64,000 nt of DNA from a virus. Both the position numbers and the translations under genes were made by a program. Of this stretch, positions 1 through 9,094 are shown piece by piece. The stretch lies in IMG/VR virus record IMGVR_UViG_3300027896_000034, positions 1 to 64,000 of that record, one strand, 5' to 3'. How positions within the stretch are numbered: the stretch's first letter is position 1; every line of letters starts with the position of its first letter. The notes below the pieces were generated by a model, which was not told where the DNA came from, made no database searches, and saw only the letters and a program-made list of their open reading frames with translations.

Positions 1-195
1 ATCCCCAAATTCAATAGTAAGTACAATATCTGCTGCAGAACTATTAAACGCCCATAACCATATTTCATCATAAGTACCTGCAGTTGTTGATGCAACCGCT
101 TGATGTATAGTTGTCCCAAGAGTCGCTGTCGCAGCAACTTTAATTCCCATTCCACTTGTACTACCACTAAGTTTATTTTTTGTTGCTGTTGCCAT
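1..195 (-). CDS. Virion-type protein, N-terminal 65 residues (partial)
   Basis: The reading frame opens with ATG at 193-195 behind an AGGAGG ribosome binding site at about 201-206 and stays open to the window edge. The 65 visible residues are rich in Ala, Thr, Ser and Gly (start MATATKNKLSGSTSGMG), followed by a probable beta-strand region around IWLWAFNSS. It lies directly downstream of the collagen-like fibre gene in the same direction. Those two facts suggest a structural or fibre-associated protein. I do not recognise the family. Confidence 0.7.
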   Translation of the reverse strand, partial: MATATKNKLSGSTSGMGIKVAATATLGTTIHQAVASTTAGTYDEIWLWAFNSSAADIVLTIEFGD

Positions 196-203
196 AATTC
201 CTC

Positions 204-3128
204 CTAAGTAAAAATTTGGACCAACAAGAAATCTCCTCCACCGCCTCCTCCTGATGTTCCGCTACTACCACTAGTTCCAGATACTCCTGTTCCACTAGAT
301 CCAGAAGAACCGGATGTTCCTGCTGGACCACTAGTTCCTGACGATCCACTAGTTCCTGTTTCTCCAGAAGAACCAGAAGTTCCTCCTGTACCTTTTGCTC
401 CTTGCATAGCCATAACAAGAAGGTCAACCCTATTTACACCAACTATTCCAGTTCCTGCAGATCTTCTAAATCTTCCTTGTACTGTATATGTAGCAGGAGC
501 TAGTGCTGCAGTTCGATGTGTAAATGATAATCCTCCAAAAGTTGGAGTTGCTGCAAGTTCTATTTGACCTTCGTCTGTATCTGATGAATTAACATTTATT
601 GCTACAGCCAGAGTAGTTGTTCCACCACTCACTAATAAACATTCTGCAGTCATAAATACAGCTATTGGTACTGTTTCATCCAATGTTATAGTAGTTACTG
701 CTCCTGTTATATTTTCAAGAGTTCCTGATGTAGTTGTTCTTTGATTAGTCATTTCAACATAACTACTAGGAAGTTCTCCAGCAACAGCACTGGCACCACT
801 ACTTCCACTACTTCCAGAAGAACCACTTGTTACTCCAGTTCCAGAAGTTCCAGAAGTTCCTGTTAATCCACTAGATCCAGATGATCCTGAACTTCCAGAA
901 GTTCCTGTAGCACCACTAGATCCAGAACTACCAGATGTTCCTGTTATACCAGATGATCCTGAACTACCCGATGTTCCTGTTAGACCAGATGATCCTGAAC
1001 TACCACTAGATCCATCTGTTCCACTACTTCCAGATGTTACACTTGTTGCAGAAGTTCCAGAACTACCGCTAGATCCATCAATTCCTGATGATCCACTGCT
1101 TCCGGAACTACCGCTAGATCCTGATGTTCCAGAACTACCGGACGATCCACTAATTCCAGATGAACCACTTGATCCTGAACTTCCGGATGTTCCACCAGTT
1201 CCAGTTGATCCAGACGTTCCACTAATTCCAGAACTACCACTTGATCCAGACGTTCCACTAATTCCAGAACTACCACTTGATCCAGCAGTTCCAGACGATC
1301 CTGAACTACCACTAGTTCCAGATGTACCTCCAGTACCAGTAGAACCTCTTGTTCCTGCTATTCCACTAGATCCTGACGATCCGCTTGTTCCACTGGTTCC
1401 TGCAATTCCAGTTCCATATTTTATATATAAAGAACCATCAGGTAATGCTGTTGTTCCTGATGTTCCTGTAGTTCCATAAGTTAAATTAAATGACGTTCCT
1501 GCTGTTCCGCTACTTCCAGATGAACCGCTAGATCCTGACGTTCCACTAGATCCACTACTACCACTAGTTACTCCAGTTCCAGAAGTTCCAGAAGTTCCAG
1601 GTCCCCCACTAGATCCAGATGTTCCAGAAGAACCACTTGTTCCTCCACTCCCAGAAGTTCCTATTCCACTAGTTCCAGATGAACCACTTGTTCCTGCACT
1701 ACCAGAAATTCCTGTTCCACTAGATCCACTACTTCCACTTGTTACTCCAGTTGCAGATGTTCCAGAAGTTCCATGTGACCCAGTTGTTCCACTACTTCCT
1801 GAACTACCACTAGATCCATCTGTCCCACTACTTCCAGATGTTACACTTGTTGCAGATGTTCCTGATGTTCCACCAGTTCCTGTAGAACCACTACTACCAG
1901 AAGATCCAGATGTTCCGTGTGACCCAGTTGTACCAGAAGTTCCACTACTACCAGAAGATCCACTTGTTACTCCAGTTGCAGATGTTCCTGATGTTCCCCC
2001 ACTTCCCGAAGTACCTATCCCACTAGTTCCACTACTACCGCTTGTTACTCCAGTTGCAGATGTTCCTGATGTTCCCGTTGATCCGCTAGATCCACTACTT
2101 CCAGAAGAACCACTAGATCCATCTGTCCCACTACTTCCACTTGTTACTCCAGTTGCAGATGTTCCTGATGTTCCCGTTGATCCACTGGATCCGCTACTTC
2201 CAGAAGTTCCATGTGACCCAGTTGTTCCACTACTACCAGAAGATCCAGATGTTACTCCAGTTCCAGAAGTTCCTGCTGTCCCACTACTACCAGAAGATCC
2301 AGATGTTCCATGTGACCCAGTTGTTCCAGATGTTCCGCTACTACCACTAGTTACTCCAGTTCCAGAAGTTCCAGAAGTTCCCCAACCACTTGTTCCAGAA
2401 GATCCAGATGTTCCGTGTGACCCAGTTGTACCGGAAGTTCCACTAGTTACTCCAGTTCCAGAAGTTCCTGCTGTTCCACTACTACCGGAAGAACCACTAC
2501 TACCTGATGTTTCAGAAGTTCCACTACTTCCACTAGTTACTCCAGTTCCAGAAGTTCCTGCTGTTCCACTACTTCCTGAAGACCCTGAAGACCCTGAAGT
2601 TCCATGTGACCCAGTTGTTCCACTACTACCAGAAGATCCAGATGTTACTCCAGTTCCAGAAGTTCCAGAAGTTCCCCAACCACTTGTTCCAGAAGATCCA
2701 GATGTTCCGTGTGACCCAGTTGTTCCAGATGTTCCACTAGTTACTCCAGTAGCAGAAGTTCCACTAGACCCAGATGTTCCTATTCCACTAGTACCAGATG
2801 TTCCAGAAGTTCCTGACCCACCAGTTCCTCCAGTTCCAGCAACAGCAGTTAAAACTCCTTCGCTATCAATAGTTAAACCATCACCAACTTTGATTCCACC
2901 AAGACCAGATGAAGATGCTATATTAAGTTCTAGTTCTCCATTAGTACTATCAAAATGTAAACCTTCTCCAATATTAAGTGATAAACTTCCAGTACTGTCA
3001 TATGTTAATCCTTCTCCAACATTAATTTCAGTTGATAAAACTCCAGTACTATCAATTATTAATCCTTGTCCAATTTTAACGGGAACAGCTAGATTATTTT
3101 TTGTTCCAATTAATTTTGTATCACTCAT
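204..3128 (-). CDS. Collagen-like tail fibre / virion surface protein
   Basis: A 974-residue protein. Residues 1-96 hold four copies of a short motif of the type VGxGLxxDSTGxL, which is common at the start of phage fibre proteins. Most of the rest is an uninterrupted Gly-X-Y series in which X and Y are almost always Ser or Thr (GTSGSSG), a triple-helix pattern nearly free of proline. The series is broken near residues 543-566 and by a globular segment at about 779-911. A short G-S-T tail and a run of six Gly lead to the C-terminal DFLLVQIFT. The neighbouring spike gene supports a tail or fibre role. The repeat is prone to copy-number change. Confidence 0.85.
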   Translation of the reverse strand: MSDTKLIGTKNNLAVPVKIGQGLIIDSTGVLSTEINVGEGLTYDSTGSLSLNIGEGLHFDSTNGELELNIASSSGLGGIKVGDGLTIDSEGVLTAVAGTGGTGGSGTSGTSGTSGIGTSGSSGTSATGVTSGTSGTTGSHGTSGSSGTSGWGTSGTSGTGVTSGSSGSSGTTGSHGTSGSSGSSGSSGTAGTSGTGVTSGSSGTSETSGSSGSSGSSGTAGTSGTGVTSGTSGTTGSHGTSGSSGTSGWGTSGTSGTGVTSGSSGTSGTTGSHGTSGSSGSSGTAGTSGTGVTSGSSGSSGTTGSHGTSGSSGSSGSTGTSGTSATGVTSGSSGTDGSSGSSGSSGSSGSTGTSGTSATGVTSGSSGTSGIGTSGSGGTSGTSATGVTSGSSGSSGTSGTTGSHGTSGSSGSSGSTGTGGTSGTSATSVTSGSSGTDGSSGSSGSSGTTGSHGTSGTSATGVTSGSSGSSGTGISGSAGTSGSSGTSGIGTSGSGGTSGSSGTSGSSGGPGTSGTSGTGVTSGSSGSSGTSGSSGSSGSSGTAGTSFNLTYGTTGTSGTTALPDGSLYIKYGTGIAGTSGTSGSSGSSGIAGTRGSTGTGGTSGTSGSSGSSGTAGSSGSSGISGTSGSSGSSGISGTSGSTGTGGTSGSSGSSGSSGISGSSGSSGTSGSSGSSGSSGSSGIDGSSGSSGTSATSVTSGSSGTDGSSGSSGSSGLTGTSGSSGSSGITGTSGSSGSSGATGTSGSSGSSGSSGLTGTSGTSGTGVTSGSSGSSGSSGASAVAGELPSSYVEMTNQRTTTSGTLENITGAVTTITLDETVPIAVFMTAECLLVSGGTTTLAVAINVNSSDTDEGQIELAATPTFGGLSFTHRTAALAPATYTVQGRFRRSAGTGIVGVNRVDLLVMAMQGAKGTGGTSGSSGETGTSGSSGTSGPAGTSGSSGSSGTGVSGTSGSSGTSGGGGGGDFLLVQIFT

Positions 3129-3142
3129 TTATTAAATTCCTC

Positions 3143-3565
3143 TTACCATTCTTTTTGAGAATTTGGTAAAGTTGTACAATAAGAATCCATATCAAAACTA
3201 CCATCTGGTTTATGTGGTAACTTAGCTTGTTCTTCTGGTGGAAGAGAATTATACCAATCTTGTAAAGCTGCTTTTTGTATATTTAATTTATCATTTAAAT
3301 CAGAAAGTAATTGATTATATTTTGTAGTTTTTAAAGATACTTCTGATTGAGCTTCTATTATTTTCGAAGTTGTAGTAGATAAAAGTTTATTTATAAGTGA
3401 AATAGGATCTAACATACCCCCAAGTTCACTAACTGTCAAATTTATAGCAGCAAGTTCATCAGCAAAATCTGCTGTTAATTTAATTTGAAAGTCTTTAATT
3501 CTGCAATATTCAGCTTTAGTTAAATCTATAGTAGTCTGAATATTATCAGTCATTGGAGTATTCAT
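3143..3565 (-). CDS. Unknown protein between fibre and spike genes
   Basis: A 140-residue protein with a long helical, probably coiled-coil centre (about residues 15-115) and a Pro-rich C-terminal tail (LPPEEQAKLPHKPDG). No domain is recognised. It sits between the tail spike and collagen-like fibre genes with short gaps, so a tail-assembly or fibre-chaperone role is plausible but only inferred from position. Confidence 0.65.
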   Translation of the reverse strand: MNTPMTDNIQTTIDLTKAEYCRIKDFQIKLTADFADELAAINLTVSELGGMLDPISLINKLLSTTTSKIIEAQSEVSLKTTKYNQLLSDLNDKLNIQKAALQDWYNSLPPEEQAKLPHKPDGSFDMDSYCTTLPNSQKEW

Positions 3566-3580
3566 TTTTGTTATTCCTCT

Positions 3581-4525
3581 TTATGTTATTTCCGTTACAA
3601 TTCCCTTAACTACAGTTACCATCCTTCCATCTAAACTTACAAAATTTCCATCAGCACCAGTACTAACTTTAAGATTTCCATTTACATGAACATCAGGGGA
3701 ATTAAAACTTATATCAGAAGGACTAGTCAATGATATTGCCCCACCTGCTTGTTTATAAATATTCCCAACTGTTGCAATTTCTATAATATCTCCAGTTTGA
3801 GAAGTTGTTGTAATATTTCCTTTTGCTAATGTAGTTATTGTTGAGTCAGTTGATGTTGTAGATATAGCCTGTTTTGCTTTTGTTGTTATTGTTGAATCCG
3901 TTGATTCTGTTGAAATAGATTCTTTAAAATTTGTTGTTAATGTTCGTTTTTCAATATCTACTTTTATATAATCGCCAAGATAAGTTTTAATTAAAATTTG
4001 TTGTTCGCCAGATTTTTCACTTAGTAAAATAGTAGTTTGATTACCCTCTATAGTGGAAACACTTGCAGTATCTCCAGAAGGGGGACTACTCAATAATCTC
4101 TTTAACCCTGTAATTTGAACTCTTTCATCATCAGGATCATCGGATACAACTATTGATCTTCCTTTATTGGATTTAAATATAACCCACTTTCTATGGGGTA
4201 ATGATCCAACTCTATTTTCTGGTAAAACTTTACTATTTTTTAAATCTAACCCACATAAATAAAAAGGTCTTTCTGGTCTTCCATTTTCAAAAAATATAAC
4301 AACCCAACTTCCTTTTTGCGGGATATAGGAAGACCCCATATACCAATGTTCTGGATTTCCATCTGAGTTTAATCCAGAAATTGGATTATTAGCTGGACTT
4401 GCCCATAGTCCAGTTTTATCTGAAACTTTTTGCATTAAATCTGGGATCCATACTTGAACTCTTCCATACTGTTGCGGATCATTCGCATTAATAACTTTTG
4501 CTCGATGAAATCCCTTATATACCAT
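3581..4525 (-). CDS. gp5/VgrG-like baseplate spike protein
   Basis: A 314-residue protein. Residues 1-105 match the OB-fold of phage gp5/VgrG spikes: the start YKGFHRAKVINANDPQQYGR is followed by VQVWIPDL, a Trp-rich strand region and the typical GSWVVIFFENGRPERPFYLCG. The C-terminal 170 residues are repetitive and Thr/Ser/Ile rich (STDSTITT repeats), as expected of the intertwined beta-helix of a membrane-puncturing spike. No lysozyme domain is inserted, unlike T4 gp5. It marks the virus as having a contractile tail. Confidence 0.82.
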   Translation of the reverse strand: MVYKGFHRAKVINANDPQQYGRVQVWIPDLMQKVSDKTGLWASPANNPISGLNSDGNPEHWYMGSSYIPQKGSWVVIFFENGRPERPFYLCGLDLKNSKVLPENRVGSLPHRKWVIFKSNKGRSIVVSDDPDDERVQITGLKRLLSSPPSGDTASVSTIEGNQTTILLSEKSGEQQILIKTYLGDYIKVDIEKRTLTTNFKESISTESTDSTITTKAKQAISTTSTDSTITTLAKGNITTTSQTGDIIEIATVGNIYKQAGGAISLTSPSDISFNSPDVHVNGNLKVSTGADGNFVSLDGRMVTVVKGIVTEIT

Positions 4526-4543
4526 TTTATCCTCTTAAAACTA

Positions 4544-5449
4544 TTATTTTTCTTTGAAGATCATCTTTGAGATTTCTAGCAATTTTAAATACTCGTCTCG
4601 ATTATATTTATTAATAAAGGTGGGCACGATACTAGACCCTGAAATACTTGATGTTGTTATAATTGAAATAAATCTTGAAAAGTCTTCAAAGGCTGGTAAA
4701 AAACTAGCTCCTAATAATCTATAAAGTTTGCTAGTAAATGAATACTTATTTAAACCTATCATAACTTTTAAATCTGATAGAGCTTGGATAAAATCAATAA
4801 TACTACTAAAATTATAATTTCCTGTTTCAAGAATTTCATGAATATCTTTTAAACTAATTCCTGATGCTGCAGCTGCTTTTCTATAAGCTTTTTCTTGTTC
4901 TTCACCAAAGAATGCAACTAGAACATAAGCAGATATTAAAAATTTTAATTTTGGTATTTCTGAAGAATAAGGACCTAATAATCCATACTCTCTTCCAAAA
5001 ATTTGTATAAACATACTAGTAATAAAACTTGATATTACACCAAAATATTTTTCTGGAACATGTATTTTATTATTAACTAAATTATAAAAACATATACCAT
5101 AAACAACAGAAGCATATATATTTTTAGGATCAGGATTATTTGGATATATATCATCAGTACCAAATCCAGAAAGATTAATAATTATTTGTTTAGTTGGATT
5201 ATTATAAGAAATATGTAATGGATAATCCGGCATATTAACTACTTCAAAAAACTTTCTTTTTTCTAAAATAGTAACAGAATCAAAAACTGTTTTCTTAGTA
5301 AAATGATCTATTTTATTTTCCATTAGTTTTAAAACAACAAAAACTTTTCTTGGTCCAATATCTACTTTAAATGGCTTTAATTTTAAACTAGGTAATTTTA
5401 ATATATTTGAAGTATCTTTAAGCAATTCAAATTCTTGTTTTATTACCAT
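4544..5449 (-). CDS. Unknown protein in baseplate gene block
   Basis: A 301-residue protein upstream of the spike gene, overlapping the 129-residue gene by 7 bases. The N-terminal third looks beta-rich (LKPFKVDIGPRKVFVVLKLM). The rest is helical, with an aromatic segment around SFITSMFIQIFGREYGLLG and an Ala-rich helix (AYRKAAAASG). No family is recognised. Position argues for a baseplate or virion component. Confidence 0.65.
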   Translation of the reverse strand: MVIKQEFELLKDTSNILKLPSLKLKPFKVDIGPRKVFVVLKLMENKIDHFTKKTVFDSVTILEKRKFFEVVNMPDYPLHISYNNPTKQIIINLSGFGTDDIYPNNPDPKNIYASVVYGICFYNLVNNKIHVPEKYFGVISSFITSMFIQIFGREYGLLGPYSSEIPKLKFLISAYVLVAFFGEEQEKAYRKAAAASGISLKDIHEILETGNYNFSSIIDFIQALSDLKVMIGLNKYSFTSKLYRLLGASFLPAFEDFSRFISIITTSSISGSSIVPTFINKYNRDEYLKLLEISKMIFKEK

Positions 5450-5832
5450 GTTACAGTCTCCAAATTTTCTAAGCTTTGAGGAGGAAATTTATCTTGACAT
5501 ATGTTTATAATTGAATTTAATGTTGGAATAACTACAGTGCTTAGATCAAAATCTTCTATGCAAAAAACATTATTGACATACATTAAAAGTTGTTCTAAAA
5601 TAACAGTTCCATATTGATCAAAAGATAAATATGAAGGTTTATATTTATACTGAGCATCAAACTTTTGTACAGTAGAATCTTTTAATAAAAGATATAAATT
5701 TTTTTCAATTGTCCACATACTTGGAGATGTAAATGTATAATACCCATTAGTAGTAACATATCGTTGAGCAAAGTTATCTATATTTAGAGGACTTCTTGCT
5801 CTCTGTTTTGATTCATCACTAATTAGAAGCAT
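5443..5832 (-). CDS. Possible gp53/LysM-like baseplate wedge protein
   Basis: A 129-residue protein. The stretch YKYKPSYLSFDQYGTVILEQ and then MYVNNVFCIEDFDLSTVVIP follows the pattern of short gp53-type wedge or LysM-like baseplate proteins: a YxPxxISxxxYG helix, a VN turn and a final V-x-IP strand. This is weak pattern similarity, not a firm match. It overlaps its neighbours on both sides, so it is co-translated with the baseplate genes. Confidence 0.5.
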   Translation of the reverse strand: MLLISDESKQRARSPLNIDNFAQRYVTTNGYYTFTSPSMWTIEKNLYLLLKDSTVQKFDAQYKYKPSYLSFDQYGTVILEQLLMYVNNVFCIEDFDLSTVVIPTLNSIINICQDKFPPQSLENLETVTW

Positions 5833-6442
5833 TTATTTTTAATCCTGGATAATTATCCTTTGACCAATCTTTATATTCATAATCTTTCATTGAAACAGCT
5901 AATTTTTCTTGTAAACTATCTAAGTCTTCAGATTCTAAATATTTTGAATATTCATTTAGAAAATAATTATAATCGCCTTTTACTAATTCAATAGGTATTT
6001 TTAAAAATCCATTATGTAGTTTTTCATGCATTGAACTAACGAGTGGAATATATCCTACTTTATTCTTAAAATGCAATTCTATTGCTTCAAGAGCAATATC
6101 AAATGTAGAAAAAATTTCTGTTTTATCTAATTTTTTATTTACTAAAGCTTTAATTAAAATAAATAAACTCGGAACTTGATGATGTATATCAATTGTTGCT
6201 TCAGAATTTATTTCTTTAGTTAAAGCACATTCATTAATTCCTAATACGTCTTTTATATAGTTAGTCCATAATCTATATTCTACTGATCCTCTAACTAATT
6301 TTTCACAATTTTTAACAAACTTATTATATTCAGTTTCATTCTCAAAATTAGATATTCGTAATGGTAAACTAAACGGATAATTATCACTATATAGCTCTAA
6401 TGATTCTTCTTTACTTTTTATTTCATTTAAGTTAATTTCCAT
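5819..6442 (-). CDS. HNH-like fold protein in virion operon
   Basis: A 207-residue protein. The segments TIDIHHQVPSLFILIKALV and NKVGYIPLVSSMHEKLHNG resemble a degenerate HNH/His-Me finger family found in large phages: a doublet HH strand, a helix, then a second strand with xxxHxxxHxG. Catalytic Asn and zinc Cys pairs are absent. It is embedded in the structural operon rather than standing alone, so it may be a structural or maturation factor that kept the fold. Confidence 0.5.
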   Translation of the reverse strand: MEINLNEIKSKEESLELYSDNYPFSLPLRISNFENETEYNKFVKNCEKLVRGSVEYRLWTNYIKDVLGINECALTKEINSEATIDIHHQVPSLFILIKALVNKKLDKTEIFSTFDIALEAIELHFKNKVGYIPLVSSMHEKLHNGFLKIPIELVKGDYNYFLNEYSKYLESEDLDSLQEKLAVSMKDYEYKDWSKDNYPGLKINASN

Positions 6443-6446
6443 ATAA

Positions 6447-7955
6447 TTATTTCCTATTTTTCATCTTTGCAAGTATTTTATCTTTAGCAACTCTAGCTTG
6501 TTCCTTGTATTTTTTCATACATTCACTTTTTTCTTTAGAATGTAAACCAGCACAAACTCTAGCTGCTTTTGTCATATAATTTCTATAAACTTCTGTTCCT
6601 ACAATAGTAGCTAAAGCACCAACTCCAATAGCTGTACCTACTTTTACTTTTGTTGGAGCAGCAGCATTTATTTTTTTTGCACCAGATACAATTTTTTCAG
6701 TTCTATCAATTATTTTTTCTGCTATTTTATCAGCTTTATTTAATGTCCATTCCTGAGCTTTTTTTCTATTAAAAATTTTCCTTCCTGCTTCATCAGCAGT
6801 TTCTTTAGCTTTATTTCCAAGATCTTCCTTAAAATCTTCATTTAAATAATCTAAGTAAGTTGATATTTTTGCTTCAATAACTGATTCTTTAAATAAATTT
6901 CTTGGACTAATTTTATGTTTAAAAAATGGACTTGTTACTTTTTGTATATCTTCAATTTTTTCATATACTTTATAATTTTCTTTACCAAAACTAGAAAATA
7001 AAAGACCATGTGGAACAGAAGAGCACATACCACCAAATTCTTTCATACAAAAATTTGTTCTTTTATTTACATCATCATTAATTATTATTGATCCCCAACC
7101 TAATCCAAATAATTTAGATACAGAACCTGCTTTTCTAAAATGTTTATCATCTTCTAAATCTTGTTGACTAAGCAAGCAGAAAATTTTTTCTTTATATTTA
7201 GTAGATGCAAATAAAATATCTTTTTCTATATTTCCACTTATATCTCTAGATTTCATAAAAGGTATTTTATCTGATAAAAAATCATAAACTTGATACCAAT
7301 ATTTAAATAATTCTCTAGTTTTACTATACATAAATTTATCTACTATATTAAATGATAAATCAGTACTAATCATTTTTTCAAGTTCTTCACTATTTTTTAT
7401 AGGATAAGGTATAACTTTTATTCCTAATAGTTTTGTTCCATTAGCTGTATCAACTGTACAAAAAGTTGGTTCTACATGCATACCCTCAACTCTTGGAAAA
7501 TCTATATGCATCGTTTTTTTAGACATAGCAGTTTCTATTTTACCTGTTTCTATATCTCTTAGTTCTCTTTCTTTAGATATACCTTGTTCAGTTTCCCTTT
7601 TCTCCCTTTCAGCTTTAAACATTCTTTCTCTTTCTTGTTCAGATCTTTCAGTTGCTTCTGCTGCATCTGCTGCTTTTTTATATGCTCTTGTTCTTTCGTA
7701 TTGTTCTGGACCTCCTTGATCACCTTTAACTTCTAACATAAAATTTTCATGTGCTCTATGTTTTAACATAAATTTTGAAGCTTGGCTTGCTAATCCTTCT
7801 ACACCACCAATAGTTATTTTTCCCTTTAATCTAAAACTTTGAGCAACATCTTCTAACTCATAAATCATAACAAATCTTTCTAATACTTTACATATACCTG
7901 GTAATACATTAGGGTTTATATTAGGAGAAACTAACATAGGGTAAACTGCGATCAT
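6447..7955 (-). CDS. Large unknown, probably virion-associated protein
   Basis: The start at 7955 (MIAVYPMLV) is chosen because a GGAGG site sits 8 bases upstream; a TTG at 7970 lies inside that site. The product has about 502 residues: a charged coiled coil at about 110-160 (EATERSEQERERMFKAER), a mixed central domain, and near the C-terminus a hydrophobic segment (VGTAIGVGALATIVG) followed by a basic tail carrying a Cys pair (VCAGLHSKEKSECMKKYK). A similar Cys-pair helix appears in the -1 frame extension at 8909-9094. No family is recognised. Confidence 0.65.
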   Translation of the reverse strand: MIAVYPMLVSPNINPNVLPGICKVLERFVMIYELEDVAQSFRLKGKITIGGVEGLASQASKFMLKHRAHENFMLEVKGDQGGPEQYERTRAYKKAADAAEATERSEQERERMFKAEREKRETEQGISKERELRDIETGKIETAMSKKTMHIDFPRVEGMHVEPTFCTVDTANGTKLLGIKVIPYPIKNSEELEKMISTDLSFNIVDKFMYSKTRELFKYWYQVYDFLSDKIPFMKSRDISGNIEKDILFASTKYKEKIFCLLSQQDLEDDKHFRKAGSVSKLFGLGWGSIIINDDVNKRTNFCMKEFGGMCSSVPHGLLFSSFGKENYKVYEKIEDIQKVTSPFFKHKISPRNLFKESVIEAKISTYLDYLNEDFKEDLGNKAKETADEAGRKIFNRKKAQEWTLNKADKIAEKIIDRTEKIVSGAKKINAAAPTKVKVGTAIGVGALATIVGTEVYRNYMTKAARVCAGLHSKEKSECMKKYKEQARVAKDKILAKMKNRK

Positions 7956-7973
7956 TTTAAAATCCTCCAATAA

Positions 7974-8885
7974 TTACATTAGAAAAACTGTTTTTGGTTT
8001 TTCTATAATTTTTTCATTAATTTTTTTAAATGGTTTCTCTATTTTACTTTCATCTTTTTCACAAAACTTTTTAAATAAACAATATCTACATTGTTCCTCT
8101 GTTGCATCACCAACATCAGGAACTTCTTTTTTTACAATATAATTTTGTAACTTCTTTCCTTTTAATAAATAAGATTCCGCTTCTTTACCATTTACTTTTA
8201 TTTCAAAAACAGCTGGTCTTTTTTTTAGATTATTTCTAAAAAAATATAATAGAACAACTGTATTAATATTCATATTATATTCATTATTTAATATAGTAGC
8301 GTATATGTTTCCTTGTTGATAATCATCTGGTCTATAAGTTCCAGAAAATTTATCTTCATCCAATGTTTTTATTTCATAAATAAAAGTTTCTTTTAAAGCA
8401 TCTAATCTTCCTTTAACTCCATATTTTTCACTAACTATAGTTTTCTCAGTTTCAGAAAAATCATAAACTGACTGTACTACAGAATGTACTGTATTCCCAA
8501 CTTCCTGCATTAATTTAAGATAAGAAAATTTAAATAGATCTTTAACATCTACTTGATACTTTAATCTTGCATAATAATTGCTTCTCATACAAGAAAATAA
8601 TTCACCTACAGAAATATATGGTCTTTCATAACTCTGCATTTTCTTATATTCATCAATTAATTTAGCACGCATTAAATTTTCAAATCTTGTAACATCAAAT
8701 CCTGCAGTGGATTTTGTGCTTTGAGGAACCTCAAATATATCAGATATTTGAGATTCCTCAATTATTTTATCTATTGTTTTAGAAACAGATTCTGCCTTAA
8801 CTTCCTCTTTTTTAGGAACTGGTTTTTTATCTGTTTCTTTTAAACTGTCTAAATATTCTAAAAGTTTATCGTATTCATTGTTCAC
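7974..8885 (-). CDS. Cas4/RecB-type PD-(D/E)XK nuclease with iron-sulphur cysteines
   Basis: A 303-residue protein. The nuclease core is seen as GRLDAL (about residue 160), EIKTLDED (the E-x-K strand) and QQGNIYATIL (the conserved Q-x-x-x-Y helix). One Cys lies in SCMRSNYYARL before the core, and three more are in CRYCLFKKFC after it. That four-Cys layout matches the 4Fe-4S site of Cas4 and AddB nucleases. The first 75 residues are a charged linker. It probably resects or processes DNA ends in recombination together with the UvsX-type protein nearby. No cas1 or cas2 is visible, so CRISPR adaptation is not implied. Confidence 0.8.
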   Translation of the reverse strand: MNNEYDKLLEYLDSLKETDKKPVPKKEEVKAESVSKTIDKIIEESQISDIFEVPQSTKSTAGFDVTRFENLMRAKLIDEYKKMQSYERPYISVGELFSCMRSNYYARLKYQVDVKDLFKFSYLKLMQEVGNTVHSVVQSVYDFSETEKTIVSEKYGVKGRLDALKETFIYEIKTLDEDKFSGTYRPDDYQQGNIYATILNNEYNMNINTVVLLYFFRNNLKKRPAVFEIKVNGKEAESYLLKGKKLQNYIVKKEVPDVGDATEEQCRYCLFKKFCEKDESKIEKPFKKINEKIIEKPKTVFLM

Positions 8886-8908
8886 TATTTAACTCCATCA
8901 TTAAAAAA

Positions 8909-9094
8909 TTAAACTTGTTTACATTTTTCCATACATGTTCTATATATTATCCCAACTCCAAGTTTATTTTTAATACCTTTTAATTTTGCGCAATTTGTCA
9001 TACATTCATCTTGTTTAATTTGTTTATTAGTAAAAGATGAATCTAAAGTAGCTTTAGCTCTTCTACCAAATCCAATTTTTTCTTCATTTATGAC
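8909..9094 (-). CDS. 61-residue twin CX3C extension, probable -1 frameshift product
   Basis: An open frame of 61 codons directly follows the 194-residue gene in its -1 frame and ends at TAA 8909-8911. It has no ATG, GTG or TTG before codon 32, so an independent start would need a rare codon. It carries two CX3C motifs, CMTNC and CMEKC, separated by a helix-like stretch. The two frames meet at nine A followed by G, giving the slippery heptamer A-AAA-AAG in the upstream frame. Reading through would give a fusion of about 254 residues. A homopolymer sequencing error would look the same. Confidence 0.55.
   Translation of the reverse strand, partial: VINEEKIGFGRRAKATLDSSFTNKQIKQDECMTNCAKLKGIKNKLGVGIIYRTCMEKCKQV

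Noticed and set aside
2141-3135. Plus-strand ORFs inside the collagen-like fibre gene, and the repeats looking like an array.
   Set aside because: They are shadows of the Gly-Ser-Thr repeats. The repeats are translated triplets with no even spacer length, so no CRISPR is present.
3581-4525. A bacterial type VI secretion VgrG.
   Set aside because: Size, gene order beside baseplate and fibre genes, and the overall phage context favour a tail spike.
7974-8885. A CRISPR-Cas adaptation gene set.
   Set aside because: Only a Cas4-like protein is present, with no cas1, cas2 or repeat array.
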